Source: Treponema sp.
Lineage (GTDB): Bacteria > Spirochaetota > Spirochaetia > Treponematales > Breznakiellaceae
Reading direction: 5' to 3'
DNA length: 12,394 nt
Assembly (NCBI GenBank): GCA_031288005.1
Contig: JAITSE010000026.1
Coordinates: forward strand, 1-12,394
Numbering within the stretch: position 1 is the first letter of the stretch; the number at the start of each line of letters is the position of its first letter. A model generated the notes under the pieces. The model did not search any database. It worked only from the letters and a program-made list of their open reading frames with translations, and had not been told where the DNA came from. The position numbers and the translations under genes were made by a program. Shown in pieces: positions 1-7,600 of this stretch.

Positions 1-1
1 A

Positions 2-73
2 AAGCGGGACACTAACAGCGAGTATAAAACCGTTGAGTGGTGGAATCCCTGGTTTTTAGTCGCCGCGCTATAA
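2..73 (+). CDS. 3' end of a gene that begins outside the window (partial, unidentified)
   Basis: One plus-strand frame stays open from the window edge to a TAA at 71-73 and gives a 23-residue tail ending in WWNPWFLVAAL. The aromatic and hydrophobic ending could be a membrane or packed C-terminus. Support comes from position: the stop is followed 11 bases later by a strong hairpin with a T-run, as expected at the end of a transcription unit. A second frame is open to a stop at about 54-56, so the reading frame is not certain. The family cannot be named from this little sequence. Confidence 0.35.
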   Translation, partial: KRDTNSEYKTVEWWNPWFLVAAL

Positions 74-84
74 CAAATGCTTCT

Positions 85-125
85 GCGCTATAATCGTCTT
101 ATGCTGCGATTATAGCGCGTTTTTT
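85..125 (+). terminator. Intrinsic terminator of the upstream gene
   Basis: A perfect 12-bp inverted repeat (gcgctataatcg, 85-96, with its complement at 107-118) surrounds a 10-base loop. A run of six T follows at 120-125. This is the classic shape of a Rho-independent terminator for transcription entering from the left. The arm contains TATAAT (89-94), which could act as a -10 box, but no matching -35 is visible. A partial copy of the arm, gcgctataa, also occurs at 65-73, overlapping the upstream stop codon. Confidence 0.75.
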
Positions 126-149
126 CAGATTATTTGAAAAGGGGTTCCG

Positions 150-1019
150 ATGAAAAAAACAGCAAGCTATATGCTTTTTATTTTAAGCGGCGCGGTATTG
201 TATACTGACTGCACAGCTATTTACGAAGACTTTCTGGAAACAAAGACAGTCCTCTGTAAAACAAACATAATCGGCATAACCGGGCCTTCCGCAGAACCGG
301 GAGAGGAATATATTGAAATCCGCTACAGCGCCGCGGATGACGGAAATCCGGGATACAATAAAACGGCAAGCATTATGGTCTCTCCGCCCTATATATTTCA
401 GAATGAGCGGGTGTATATGCAATATGACTTATATAAACGTGTGCTGGAATGGCGTCCGCCCAGCAGAGATGCTGTTGGTTATCAGCAATATATGCGCCAT
501 GACTATAATGAAGGCGGCGCTGAATATTTACGGATAATTAATCATTCCACAGACAAAATCGTGGAGTTTTTCATTGCAGGCGGCCAGGATATGCCTGACA
601 CAATCGAAGGATCTAATATATATGGTGAAACCTTTAGTGGTTCTTATTTTCTGCCGTCTGTCAAATATAAAAAAGCGCCGGTGCAGTATCTGCTTTTTCC
701 AGACCGGAAACCAAAGTATAACTTCAGCTTTTATAAAGATCTCTATACATTCGATGGAAACCAGTGCGGGGATATTACCGTCACTGAACCCTGGACAACC
801 GACATGGTAAATAATTTATACCGCGCCGAATACGGCCGCTCTGAGAAAATAATTTTATTTGTTGATAATAAACCAGAACGTATGGTTGACCAGTTTCCAG
901 GTAAAATATTTTGGAGTTCAATACAGCCAGAAGAAACTTTTCAAGGAAGTGATAAAATATGGCTGCTTGCAACCAATGGCATAATGTTTCAAGATGAACG
1001 TGACACTGCTTTCCAATAA
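150..1019 (+). CDS. Secreted protein of unknown function, first gene of peptidase cassette
   Basis: This is a 289-residue protein that I do not recognise. The start is supported by AAAAGGGG at 137-144, five bases before the ATG. The N-terminus has two lysines, then a short hydrophobic stretch (about residues 7-18), then Cys21, so it is an export signal. YTDC is a poor lipobox because Asp sits at -1, so lipid attachment is doubtful. The mature part is rich in Tyr, Asp and aromatic residues with alternating polar and hydrophobic runs, as in beta-rich extracytoplasmic proteins. No repeats or catalytic motifs are visible. It ends 27 bases before the C11 peptidase gene, on the same strand and with the same AT-rich base use, so the two are probably co-transcribed. 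It could be a substrate, partner or inhibitor of the peptidase; that is inference from position only. Confidence 0.8.
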   Translation: MKKTASYMLFILSGAVLYTDCTAIYEDFLETKTVLCKTNIIGITGPSAEPGEEYIEIRYSAADDGNPGYNKTASIMVSPPYIFQNERVYMQYDLYKRVLEWRPPSRDAVGYQQYMRHDYNEGGAEYLRIINHSTDKIVEFFIAGGQDMPDTIEGSNIYGETFSGSYFLPSVKYKKAPVQYLLFPDRKPKYNFSFYKDLYTFDGNQCGDITVTEPWTTDMVNNLYRAEYGRSEKIILFVDNKPERMVDQFPGKIFWSSIQPEETFQGSDKIWLLATNGIMFQDERDTAFQ

Positions 1020-1046
1020 GAACCGTTGATACATGGATGCGCTTAA

Positions 1047-2264
1047 GTGGTAAAACCATCTAGTCATATATTCTTTTTTCCACTAATTCTTCTTTGCTGT
1101 AAAACACCGCATGAATACTCAGGTTCGCTTGCGCCTGCGGCGTTGATATATATGATTGCCGACAATAACCTTGACTACTACGCTATATCAAATATCAGGC
1201 AAATGGAGCAGGGTATTTCAGATGACAGGGATGGAGTAATTTTTGTTTTTATTGATCGCGGCGCGGGAAATCCCAGCCATCCCTATCTTATGCGTATAGA
1301 AAGGAACACTGAAAGCGATACAATTACATCGCCAATTCTACAGGTATATCAGGAAAAAAATTCATGCGATCCTGACTTTTTACGCCAAGTTATAGCCGAT
1401 GTAAAATCCTACAGCGCCCGGCAAAAAGCCGAATTGCGGCGGCTGGTTCTTTGGTCGCATGGAACCGGCTGGCTTCCGGAAGGCGCTCCTTTTAATGAAA
1501 TTGATGATGAAGATGAGAATATTAAAACACATAAAATGCAATTTTCTTTTGGATTAGACAATAAAGGCGCAGATGACGAAATTTTATACAAAAAAGAAAT
1601 GAACATAAAAGAATTATCCGCTGCGCTCCACGGCGAGCGCTTTGAACTGCTGATTTTGGACGCCTGTTTTATGGGTTCTATTGAAACTGTCTACGAATTA
1701 CGCAATACCTGTGATTATTTGCTCGTTTCTCCATCCGAAATTCTATCAAGCGGCTTTCCCTATAAAGATATCATTAATGATCTCGCATATAAAGATATAG
1801 AACCGCTTGCGATTGCGGTAAAATTTCACAGCTATTACAGCGGCCAAAAAAATGCCTTACAATCGGCTGCAATAAGCGTTATAGACACCCGCGGACTGCC
1901 TGGCCTGGCAGATAAAATGATACGGGTCTATGACGATTATTTTTTATACCGGGATGAAATACGAATCGATGAACTATTGCATTATGACAGAACAGCATCA
2001 AATTATTTTTTTGATCTTAAGGATTTTGTTGTCCTTGTTTCTAAAAAGACCGGAGAGACCTATAACGATCTATTAGACCATTACAAAAAAACTGTGCCGT
2101 TTTATCTGCATACTTCAAAAATGTTTGACACGCTTGACCTTGCGGGTACATCCGGTTTAAGCGTATATATACCGAATACATTTACCACGAGGAGCGGACT
2201 GCATGAATATTATCATGGGCTTGAATGGACACGTGATTCCCGCGCTAATCTTTTGTTTGATTAG
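1047..2264 (+). CDS. Clostripain-family (C11) cysteine peptidase, probable lipoprotein
   Basis: The 405-residue protein carries the two hallmarks of peptidase family C11: a catalytic His in LWSHGTGW (His138) and a catalytic Cys in LDACFMGSIE (Cys207). Downstream comes the family-typical VSPSEILSSGFPY segment. Family members cleave after basic residues and often self-activate. The leader (about residues 7-18, FFFPLILLCC) is hydrophobic and ends in Cys17-Cys18, so the enzyme is probably exported and may be lipid-anchored. The start is GTG at 1047. The codon before it in frame is TAA (1044-1046), so no longer version exists, and the leader fits this start. The ribosome site is weak, with only a GGATG-like stretch about 6 bases upstream. 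An acidic segment at residues 151-160 (EIDDEDENIK) lies between the catalytic residues. The 3' end overlaps the next gene by 62 bases. The family call is firm; the substrate is unknown. Confidence 0.9.
   Translation: MVKPSSHIFFFPLILLCCKTPHEYSGSLAPAALIYMIADNNLDYYAISNIRQMEQGISDDRDGVIFVFIDRGAGNPSHPYLMRIERNTESDTITSPILQVYQEKNSCDPDFLRQVIADVKSYSARQKAELRRLVLWSHGTGWLPEGAPFNEIDDEDENIKTHKMQFSFGLDNKGADDEILYKKEMNIKELSAALHGERFELLILDACFMGSIETVYELRNTCDYLLVSPSEILSSGFPYKDIINDLAYKDIEPLAIAVKFHSYYSGQKNALQSAAISVIDTRGLPGLADKMIRVYDDYFLYRDEIRIDELLHYDRTASNYFFDLKDFVVLVSKKTGETYNDLLDHYKKTVPFYLHTSKMFDTLDLAGTSGLSVYIPNTFTTRSGLHEYYHGLEWTRDSRANLLFD
2189..2194 (+). promoter_or_regulatory. Ribosome binding site inside the peptidase gene
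   Basis: GAGGAG lies eight bases before the ATG at 2203, inside the 3' end of the C11 peptidase gene. It is the best evidence that the overlapping small gene is real and starts at 2203, rather than at the in-frame ATG at 2215. Confidence 0.65.
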
Positions 2265-2568
2265 TTTTTTATCATTAAATAGTTCTTGCCGCCAAACGGA
2301 TAATTTCCCTGAATCATATATAATAATATTCAGCAATGACTATTTTGAAACGCTGGAATATGTAGAGATTGGCGATCAAAAAACAGAAAATATTGCTATG
2401 GGAGAAGATAGAAGATTTGAAAATATTGGCCGCGGGAATTACCGGATTACGTTAGTAACCCATTCTCAGCTAAAAATAGAAGCTCCTGTTACTTTGGCAG
2501 GATCAAACCCGTCCATAAGAATAACTATAAAAAACACAGGGAAAATTTCACTGGAAGAGCTTTTATAG
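2203..2568 (+). CDS. Small putative lipoprotein overlapping the peptidase gene
   Basis: This 121-residue protein is read in a different frame over the last 62 bases of the C11 peptidase gene. A good GAGGAG site precedes it. Residues 11-25 are hydrophobic and lead to NSSC at 26-29, a relaxed spirochaetal-type lipobox, which suggests a lipoprotein with Cys29 as the mature N-terminus. The n-region lacks Lys or Arg, which is unusual. The remaining 90 residues look beta-rich (FETLEYVEIGDQ, YRITLVTHSQL, SIRITIKNTGKIS) and resemble a small carbohydrate-binding or Ig-like fold, but no family is recognisable. The overlap and the same AT-rich composition indicate translational coupling with the peptidase. 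A role as an accessory or anchoring subunit is inference. Confidence 0.75.
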   Translation: MNIIMGLNGHVIPALIFCLISFLSLNSSCRQTDNFPESYIIIFSNDYFETLEYVEIGDQKTENIAMGEDRRFENIGRGNYRITLVTHSQLKIEAPVTLAGSNPSIRITIKNTGKISLEELL

Positions 2569-2612
2569 CTTCCCGCTATATAGAATGAGGTCTGTCAAAT
2601 ATCTTGGCATAA

Positions 2613-2804
2613 TATGGACTTGGCGAACCGCGTTTCTACGAACCGATGATTCGCCAACAAGCTATTCTAATGAACCCGGAAACCGGAGACTTTCAGTTGT
2701 ATGCGTCCGAAGGTCGCAGGTTTCTTTGGGTTCGGGATTCCAGAATAGCGGCCATATTTATGACCGCCACCGCCGGGTATTCTGTCCCTCCGCTGGTTGC
2801 GTAA
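2613..2804 (+). pseudogene. Possible gene remnant, 63 open codons
   Basis: After a stop at 2610-2612 this frame stays open to TAA at 2802-2804. The translation has natural protein character (LGEPRFYEPMIRQQ, MNPETGDFQLYASEGRR, FLWVRDSRIAAIFM). The longest ATG-initiated part is 52 codons from 2646, and no ribosome site precedes that ATG. Reading can begin upstream of the ATG without losing protein-like character, which suggests the 3' fragment of a decayed gene. The family is not recognised. A chance open frame is a real alternative. Confidence 0.3.
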
Positions 2805-2861
2805 GCATTAAAAGCTAAGTACAACTCATAGTCGGTAAACGCCGGACGGCATGAGACAAGG

Positions 2862-2886
2862 CGGCGGCAGCGTCACTGTGCCGCCG
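2862..2886. repeat. GC-rich hairpin
   Basis: An 8-bp perfect inverted repeat (cggcggca at 2862-2869, tgccgccg at 2879-2886) encloses a 9-base loop. No T-run follows, so it is not a simple intrinsic terminator. Its role is unknown. Confidence 0.55.
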
Positions 2887-2919
2887 GACTTAATGGTGTG
2901 CATATATAAAAATTTTTCT

Positions 2920-2935
2920 TAACAATTCATTGTTA
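2920..2935. repeat. Small hairpin with TTCA loop
   Basis: taacaa-TTCA-ttgtta forms a perfect 6-bp stem with the loop TTCA. The same four-base loop caps the longer hairpins at 3783-3810 and 10848-10875, so this may be a minor member of that family. It could also be chance. Confidence 0.4.
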
Positions 2936-3156
2936 CCGTCCTAAATATTACGATTCTATCGCCGCTTGATGCGTAGCAAAACATGACCAGAACCATAGCT
3001 GTCTATGCCAGGCTCTGCCACAACCAGCACATGTGCTATATTTATTTTAAATAATTATTATAGTGCGGGGTTTTAGGTTGTTTTATGAAAAGAAACCCAA
3101 TGCGTCGTTTCTAATTTTAAGCTGTACGATATTATTTTAGGGTTGTTTTGAATAGG

Positions 3157-3252
3157 CTTGTTCGTCGGAAACGCGGAAACATCGGAAACAAGTTTCCGAT
3201 GTTTCCGCAACCCGAACCCGATAGGGTTCATTGGAACAGGTTGTTGAACAAG
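3157..3252. repeat. Nested palindromic element, copy A
   Basis: The outer arms cttgttc (3157-3163) and gaacaag (3246-3252) enclose two inner hairpins. One has a perfect 16-bp stem with a two-base loop (3174-3189 paired with 3192-3207). The other is a GAACCC-gata-GGGTTC tip (3214-3229) followed by CA. The right end, gaacaagtccaatat (3246-3260), is identical to the right end of the element at 10918-10978, and the outer arms and GAACCC tip also match. The two copies therefore share an origin although their interiors differ. No protein is encoded. Confidence 0.8.
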
Positions 3253-3782
3253 TCCAATATCTTCCAAGCAATTATATGGACTGAAAAAAATTTGGGAATT
3301 ATTAACGATACGATGATTGCCAAGGGTCATAAGGATGTCTCATCCTTGAATATACAGTATCCCGCAAAATACCTTGTAAGGGGATACCCTCGGCGGGCGC
3401 CCTTTCCAGATGTAGTTTTCTTCAATGATGGGTAACACCTTCTCGTTAAAGCGTCCTTCCCTTATCGGATACTAGCGTTTGTTTTCCAGACGCTTTTTCC
3501 CTCCGCTTGTAACCCTGCCACAGCCCGCCAGGTGTTTCAATCTTTGCTAACAGCGCCAGATATAAAACGCTCTCCGAATCCAGATGAAACCAGCATCGGC
3601 GCTTGGATGTCCCCGCATAAGCGGCCTGAAAATACAGGATGCCCTCCATTCGGCATCATCATTATAATTTGGGGTAACATTTTCTATTTGAAGCAATGCG
3701 GGGAACTTGACTTTTATTTTCTTAGAGCATACCATAAATTAACTATTTGATTTTGGAAAAAGGAGCGACCATATCAGAGGGG

Positions 3783-3810
3783 ACATCTGAAAACTTCAGT
3801 TTTTAGATGT
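3783..3810. repeat. Hairpin with ACTTCAGT tip
   Basis: acatctgaaaac (3783-3794) pairs with gtttttagatgt (3799-3810) over 12 positions, with one G-T wobble, around the loop TTCA. The tip ACTTCAGT recurs at 10858-10865 and, as its complement ACTGAAGT, at 11124-11131, on stems of unrelated sequence. It lies about 180 bases upstream of the 3992 lipoprotein gene. The wobble pair suggests that pairing matters in RNA. Confidence 0.7.
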
Positions 3811-3893
3811 TTCTTGCTTTGGTATAGTGACAATAACTCTGTCGTAATTCTTTATGCTGCAAACTTATTTTGTACGGCAAAACTGGTTTGCCA

Positions 3894-3930
3894 GCGTCTC
3901 TGGAATCCCAATCGGGGTTTTCAGAGGCGC
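3894..3930. repeat. Long imperfect hairpin upstream of lipoprotein gene
   Basis: gcgtctctggaatccc (3894-3909) pairs with 3915-3930. There are two wobble pairs and one T-T mismatch. The upper part (GGAATCCC then GGGGTTTTC) looks like a degenerate copy of the GAAACCC/GGGTTTC tip seen at 12260-12276. It ends 61 bases before the lipoprotein start, so it would sit in the leader if transcription begins upstream. A smaller hairpin, ggcaaa/tttgcc, lies just to its left (about 3876-3892). Confidence 0.6.
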
Positions 3931-3991
3931 CTAACAATATATGTAAAACTCTATGACTAGACTGGACCACGTCATGTTTTGGAGGACAGTT

Positions 3992-4390
3992 ATGAAACGC
4001 AAACTGTTGCTTTCGGGAATACTCAGCCTCGCTCTGGTATTCGGATTTTGTTTGGCTGGATGTACTACCTTTCAGGCATCGGGACTTCAAATGGGAGCAA
4101 GAAATTCCCAATTTCAAGTCTTGGGTGATTTCACTACAAAGGTTTGGGTCCACAAATTTTTAGGTACGGCTGCCGGACCAACTCTGTTTAATATAGGCTC
4201 TGAGCTTTCAGAGAGCGTTATACAGAAAACGATAATGACCGAAGTAACCGCGCGCGGCGGAACCGCCGCAATAAACATAAAACTGAAATGGGGATCAAAT
4301 CCCGTACAATGGATTCTAAACGGGATTACATATCACGTTTGGGCGCCAACAACACTTACTGTGAGCGGTACAGTAATTAAAGAAAACTGA
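3992..4390 (+). CDS. Small lipoprotein of unknown function
   Basis: The 132-residue protein begins with MKRK and a hydrophobic stretch, followed by a textbook lipobox LAGC (residues 21-24), so Cys24 should be lipidated. The ATG at 3992 is chosen over the longer frame (from 3953) because GGAGG at 3981-3985 lies six bases upstream and the signal peptide begins there. The mature part includes an ARGGTAAINIKLKWGS segment and ends in TTLTVSGTVIKEN. That Gly-Ala-Ile-Asn plus terminal 'VSGT' pattern is common in small bacterial envelope lipoproteins of undefined role, including TRL-like families. I cannot assign it firmly. It is a single-gene unit: a hairpin lies upstream and a strong terminator starts 11 bases after the stop. 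Confidence 0.88.
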   Translation: MKRKLLLSGILSLALVFGFCLAGCTTFQASGLQMGARNSQFQVLGDFTTKVWVHKFLGTAAGPTLFNIGSELSESVIQKTIMTEVTARGGTAAINIKLKWGSNPVQWILNGITYHVWAPTTLTVSGTVIKEN

Positions 4391-4400
4391 TGCCCTCTCC

Positions 4401-4433
4401 AAGCGGTACACCTGCGGGTATACCGCTTTTTTT
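4401..4433 (+). terminator. Intrinsic terminator of the 3992 lipoprotein gene
   Basis: aagcggta (4401-4408) pairs perfectly with taccgctt (4421-4428), and the stem runs into a seven-T tract at 4427-4433. The top of the hairpin can pair further (ACC-tgc-GGGT), recalling the ACCC-nnn-GGGT tips elsewhere in the window. Its position 11 bases after the stop codon makes the assignment strong. Confidence 0.88.
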
Positions 4434-4471
4434 AAGAGCCTTTCCACGAGCGGCTCCTTTCGTTTAAGCGG

Positions 4472-4512
4472 CCTGTAATTCAGAAGACCCAAAGAGTCTC
4501 ATCAATTTTAGG
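4472..4512. repeat. Degenerate nested hairpin
   Basis: The imperfect tip GAAGACCC-aaa-GAGTCTCAT (4484-4502) sits between outer arms cctgtaatt (4472-4480) and aattttagg (4504-4512), which pair with one wobble and one mismatch. The arrangement, including the CAT after the tip, matches the nested elements at 12227-12296 and 12301-12334. It looks like an older, mutated copy. Confidence 0.5.
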
Positions 4513-4542
4513 TTTAAACATCTAGGCAGCCGGGGGGATGTA

Positions 4543-4573
4543 AGATTCCTGGGTTAGCGGTTCGCTAAAATCT
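4543..4573. repeat. Hairpin upstream of the GH13 gene
   Basis: ttagcg-gtt-cgctaa (4554-4568) is a perfect 6-bp stem. It is extended by agatt/aatct (4543-4547, 4569-4573) across a one-sided bulge. It lies about 80 bases before the proposed GH13 promoter, so it is probably outside that transcript. Confidence 0.5.
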
Positions 4574-4652
4574 AAGCTCCATAGCTCATCCCAAGGCTAT
4601 AACTCATTACGGATTGCCCGTATCCTCTGTGGCGGGAAAATCAATTTTGTAC

Positions 4653-4658
4653 TATAAT
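4653..4658 (+). promoter_or_regulatory. Candidate -10 box for the GH13 gene
   Basis: A perfect TATAAT lies 28 bases before the chosen start codon. No good -35 hexamer is seen at the usual distance. If it is used, transcription would begin near 4665, after the upstream in-frame ATG at 4657, which supports the start at 4687. Confidence 0.45.
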
Positions 4659-4686
4659 GCTACTCAAAAGGATGAAAGGGGGGCTT

Positions 4687-7600
4687 ATGAAAATAAAGAT
4701 TCGCCTGTCAAAATTAGCGCGTTCCAGGCAGGGCGCGGCGTCATGGAATGCGGACAGCCGGACAGCGGTGATGGAATTCCATATCCGCCGGGAACAGAGG
4801 GAGGAATTCGGCCTTGAAAGCGGCCTCTTTTCGCTTACCGGGAATGTAATTCTGGCTGACGTCAAAGAGACCAGGGAACTTGCGCGGAAGATTAACGCAA
4901 AAGCGAAGCGCCCGGAAGAAATGGTGAAGGCAGGGCAGCTCAACGCCATGGGGCTTATCGATGAGATTCTGCACTATGCGGCGGCCCTCTACCGGGAACA
5001 GGTGCAGCCTGACGCTTTTGAGCGCGCCCTAGACAGGCTGGAAGAGCGGCTTGGAGCGGGCAGACTGCCTGAACTTTTACGGGATTTCAACGGACAGTTC
5101 CCCCCAATGCAGGTTTACGCCGGGAAAATAGGGGTAGACGGCTATCTGAAAAGCTCTGAGGGCGGGGAAAGCTGCCGGGCCCTGTCCCTGGAAGAAATCA
5201 TGCTGCTGGCCCTGGCGAACCTTAACCCGGCCTTCCGGCCCTTCCTCTTCCTTTTTGACGATAATGACCTGGAAGCGCGCACCGCCTACTCTGGAGCCGT
5301 GGAGGAGTTGAAAGCCTTCTTCGCGGAGCTTCCCCCCTTTGGGCCTGACGGCTTGAATCTCTGGGACCTCCTCCGCAGTCCTGCCCTGGCCTGCCCTGAT
5401 TCCCTCTATGGACAGCTTGAATTCATCCGGGATAGATGGGGCGCTTTCCTGGGCAAGTACCTGATCCGCCTTCTTATGAGCCTTGATGTGCTGAAAGAGG
5501 AGGATAAGCCTTCTTTTTTCGGGCCGGGTCCTTCCAGGGAGCTGACTTACGATGGCCAGGACAGCGAATACGAGCGCTTCAGCCCGGACCAGGAGTGGAT
5601 GCCCCGGACTGTGCTTCTTGCCAAATGCACTTTGGTATGGCTCTATCAGCTTTCCCGGAAATACGGCGCCCCCATAGAGCGGCTTGACCAGATTCCCGAT
5701 GCGGAGTTGGACGAGCTTGCCCGGCGGGGCTTTACCGGCCTTTGGCTCATCGGCCTGTGGGAGAGGAGCGCCGCTTCCCGGACTGTCAAGCAGTGGACCG
5801 GCAACCCAGAAGCCGCGGCCAGCGCCTACAGCCTCTACGACTACGATATTGCCGGAGAACTGGGCGGCTGGACGGCCCTTGAGAACCTGCGGGACCGCTG
5901 CTTCCGGCGGGGAATCAGGCTTGGCTCCGACATGGTGCCAAATCATACGGGCATAGACAGCCGCTGGATCATGGAGAGGCCGGACCGCTTTCTCCAGCTT
6001 TCGCAGCCTCCCTTCCCTTCGTACACTTTTAACGGCGGCAACCTCTCAAACCGCGATGGAACCGGCATTTATATAGAGGATCATTACTACAGCCGCAGCG
6101 ACGCGGCGGTGGTGTTCAAGCGGGTGGACTTCAGCACAGGGGAGACCCGCTACATCTATCACGGCAACGACGGGACCTCTATGCCCTGGAACGATACCGC
6201 CCAGATAGACTTTCTCAACCCGGAAGCCCGGGAAGCGGTGATCCGCACTATCATCGGCGTATGCCGGCAGTTCTCCATTGTCCGCTTTGACGCGGCCATG
6301 ACCCTGGCCAAGCGGCACATCCAGCGGCTCTGGTACCCGGAGCCGGGCCGCGGCGGGGACATCGCAAGCCGCTCAGAGCACGGCCTTCCCGCGGATGAAT
6401 TCAACAGGCGCATCCCTAACGAGTTCTGGCGGGAAGTTGTGGACCGCTGCGCCGAGGAAGCGCCCCATACGCTGCTGCTGGCGGAAGCCTTCTGGATGAT
6501 GGAAGGCTACTTTGTCCGCACCCTGGGGATGCACCGGGTTTACAATTCGGCCTTCATGAATATGCTCAAGAACGAAGAGAACGCCAAATACCGGGCGACT
6601 ATCAGGAATACCCTGGAGTTCGACCCGGAGATACTCAAGCGCTTCGTGAACTTTATGAACAACCCTGATGAGGAGACCGCGGCGGCTCAGTTCGGCAAAG
6701 GCGACAAATACCTGGGAGTCTGCACGCTCCTCGTTACCATGCCGGGGCTTCCCATGTTCGGCCACGGCCAGATCGAAGGCTTTGAAGAGAAGTACGGCAT
6801 GGAGTACCGCCGCTCCTACCGGGACGAGAAGCCTGACCCGGCCCTGATAGAGCGGCACGAGCGGGAAATCTTCCCCCTGATGAAGAAGCGCTATCTTTTT
6901 TCCGGGAGCGCCGCTTTCCGCCTCTTCGACCTCTACGGCGGGGACGGCTCAGTGAACGAGAATGTCTTCGCCTATACAAACAGCGCCGGAGACGAGAGGT
7001 CTCTCGTCCTGTACAACAATGTCTACGGCTCAGCCTCCGGATGGATCCGCGATAGCTGCGCCAGGATTCCGGTGAAAGGCCAGGACAGCCTGCATCAGGC
7101 CCTGGGTCTCAGGACAGGGGACAGGTTCTTCGTCCTGCTCCGCGAGCAGCGGCGCGGCCTTTGGTACATCCGCTCTTCAAAGGATATTGCGGAGCGGGGA
7201 CTCTCGATTGCGCTGAGAGGCTATGAAGCTCAGGTTTTCCTGGACATTCACGAGGTGGAAGATTCAGACGGCCAGTGGGCCGGTCTCAATGAGGAACTAA
7301 AGGGCCAGGGCGTCCCTGACCTCACGGCGGCCCTCATGGATATTTCTTACAGGGAGTTGTACGACCGCTTTGCGGAGCTTTTCAAAAAGGAGCGGGAATA
7401 CATACAAGGGATAGTCCGCTTCTTCGCCGACGGGAACCCAAGGGCCGCGGACGCTGAGATTTTCATTGAGAGCTTAAAAGAGCCGGTTTCGGCTTTTATA
7501 GACGCTGCGGCCCGCTTCCTGCATGACGAGGGACCCGGAACCGGCGGGCGTCCTCCCATTAAACCGGAGGATGTTTGGACTGACTTTGCCGGCGGCCTTT

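Larger units (their letters stand above)
2569..3991. other. 1.4-kb region without a convincing gene
   Basis: Short open frames occur on both strands here, up to about 95 codons. None has a good ribosome site plus recognisable protein character, and several run through perfect palindromes. What can be seen is one possible gene remnant (2613-2804) and a series of palindromes (2564-2580, 2862-2886, 2920-2935, 3157-3252, 3783-3810, 3894-3930). Base composition is mixed, with AT-rich stretches around 2900-3140 and 3650-3760. It reads as decayed or repeat-filled intergenic DNA. No transposase, integrase or RNA gene was recognised. Confidence 0.6.

Noticed and set aside
89..94. TATAAT as the promoter of the secreted-protein gene at 150
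   Set aside because: It sits inside the terminator stem and no -35 box lies 16-19 bases upstream. It is better explained as part of the palindrome.
3148..3435. 95-codon plus-strand frame
   Set aside because: It passes through the perfect palindromes of copy A, has no ribosome site and shows no domain character.
3446..3735. Overlapping open frames on both strands (67 and 62 codons minus, 72 codons plus)
   Set aside because: None has a ribosome site or recognisable motif, and they contradict one another in frame.
4614..4817. 67-codon plus-strand frame just before and within the GH13 start
   Set aside because: It overlaps the GH13 N-terminus in another frame, and the ribosome site present belongs to the GH13 ATG at 4687.
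5077..5946. 289-codon open frame on the minus strand
   Set aside because: It lies wholly within the GH13 gene, lacks protein-family character, and is a by-product of GC-rich codon use on the other strand.
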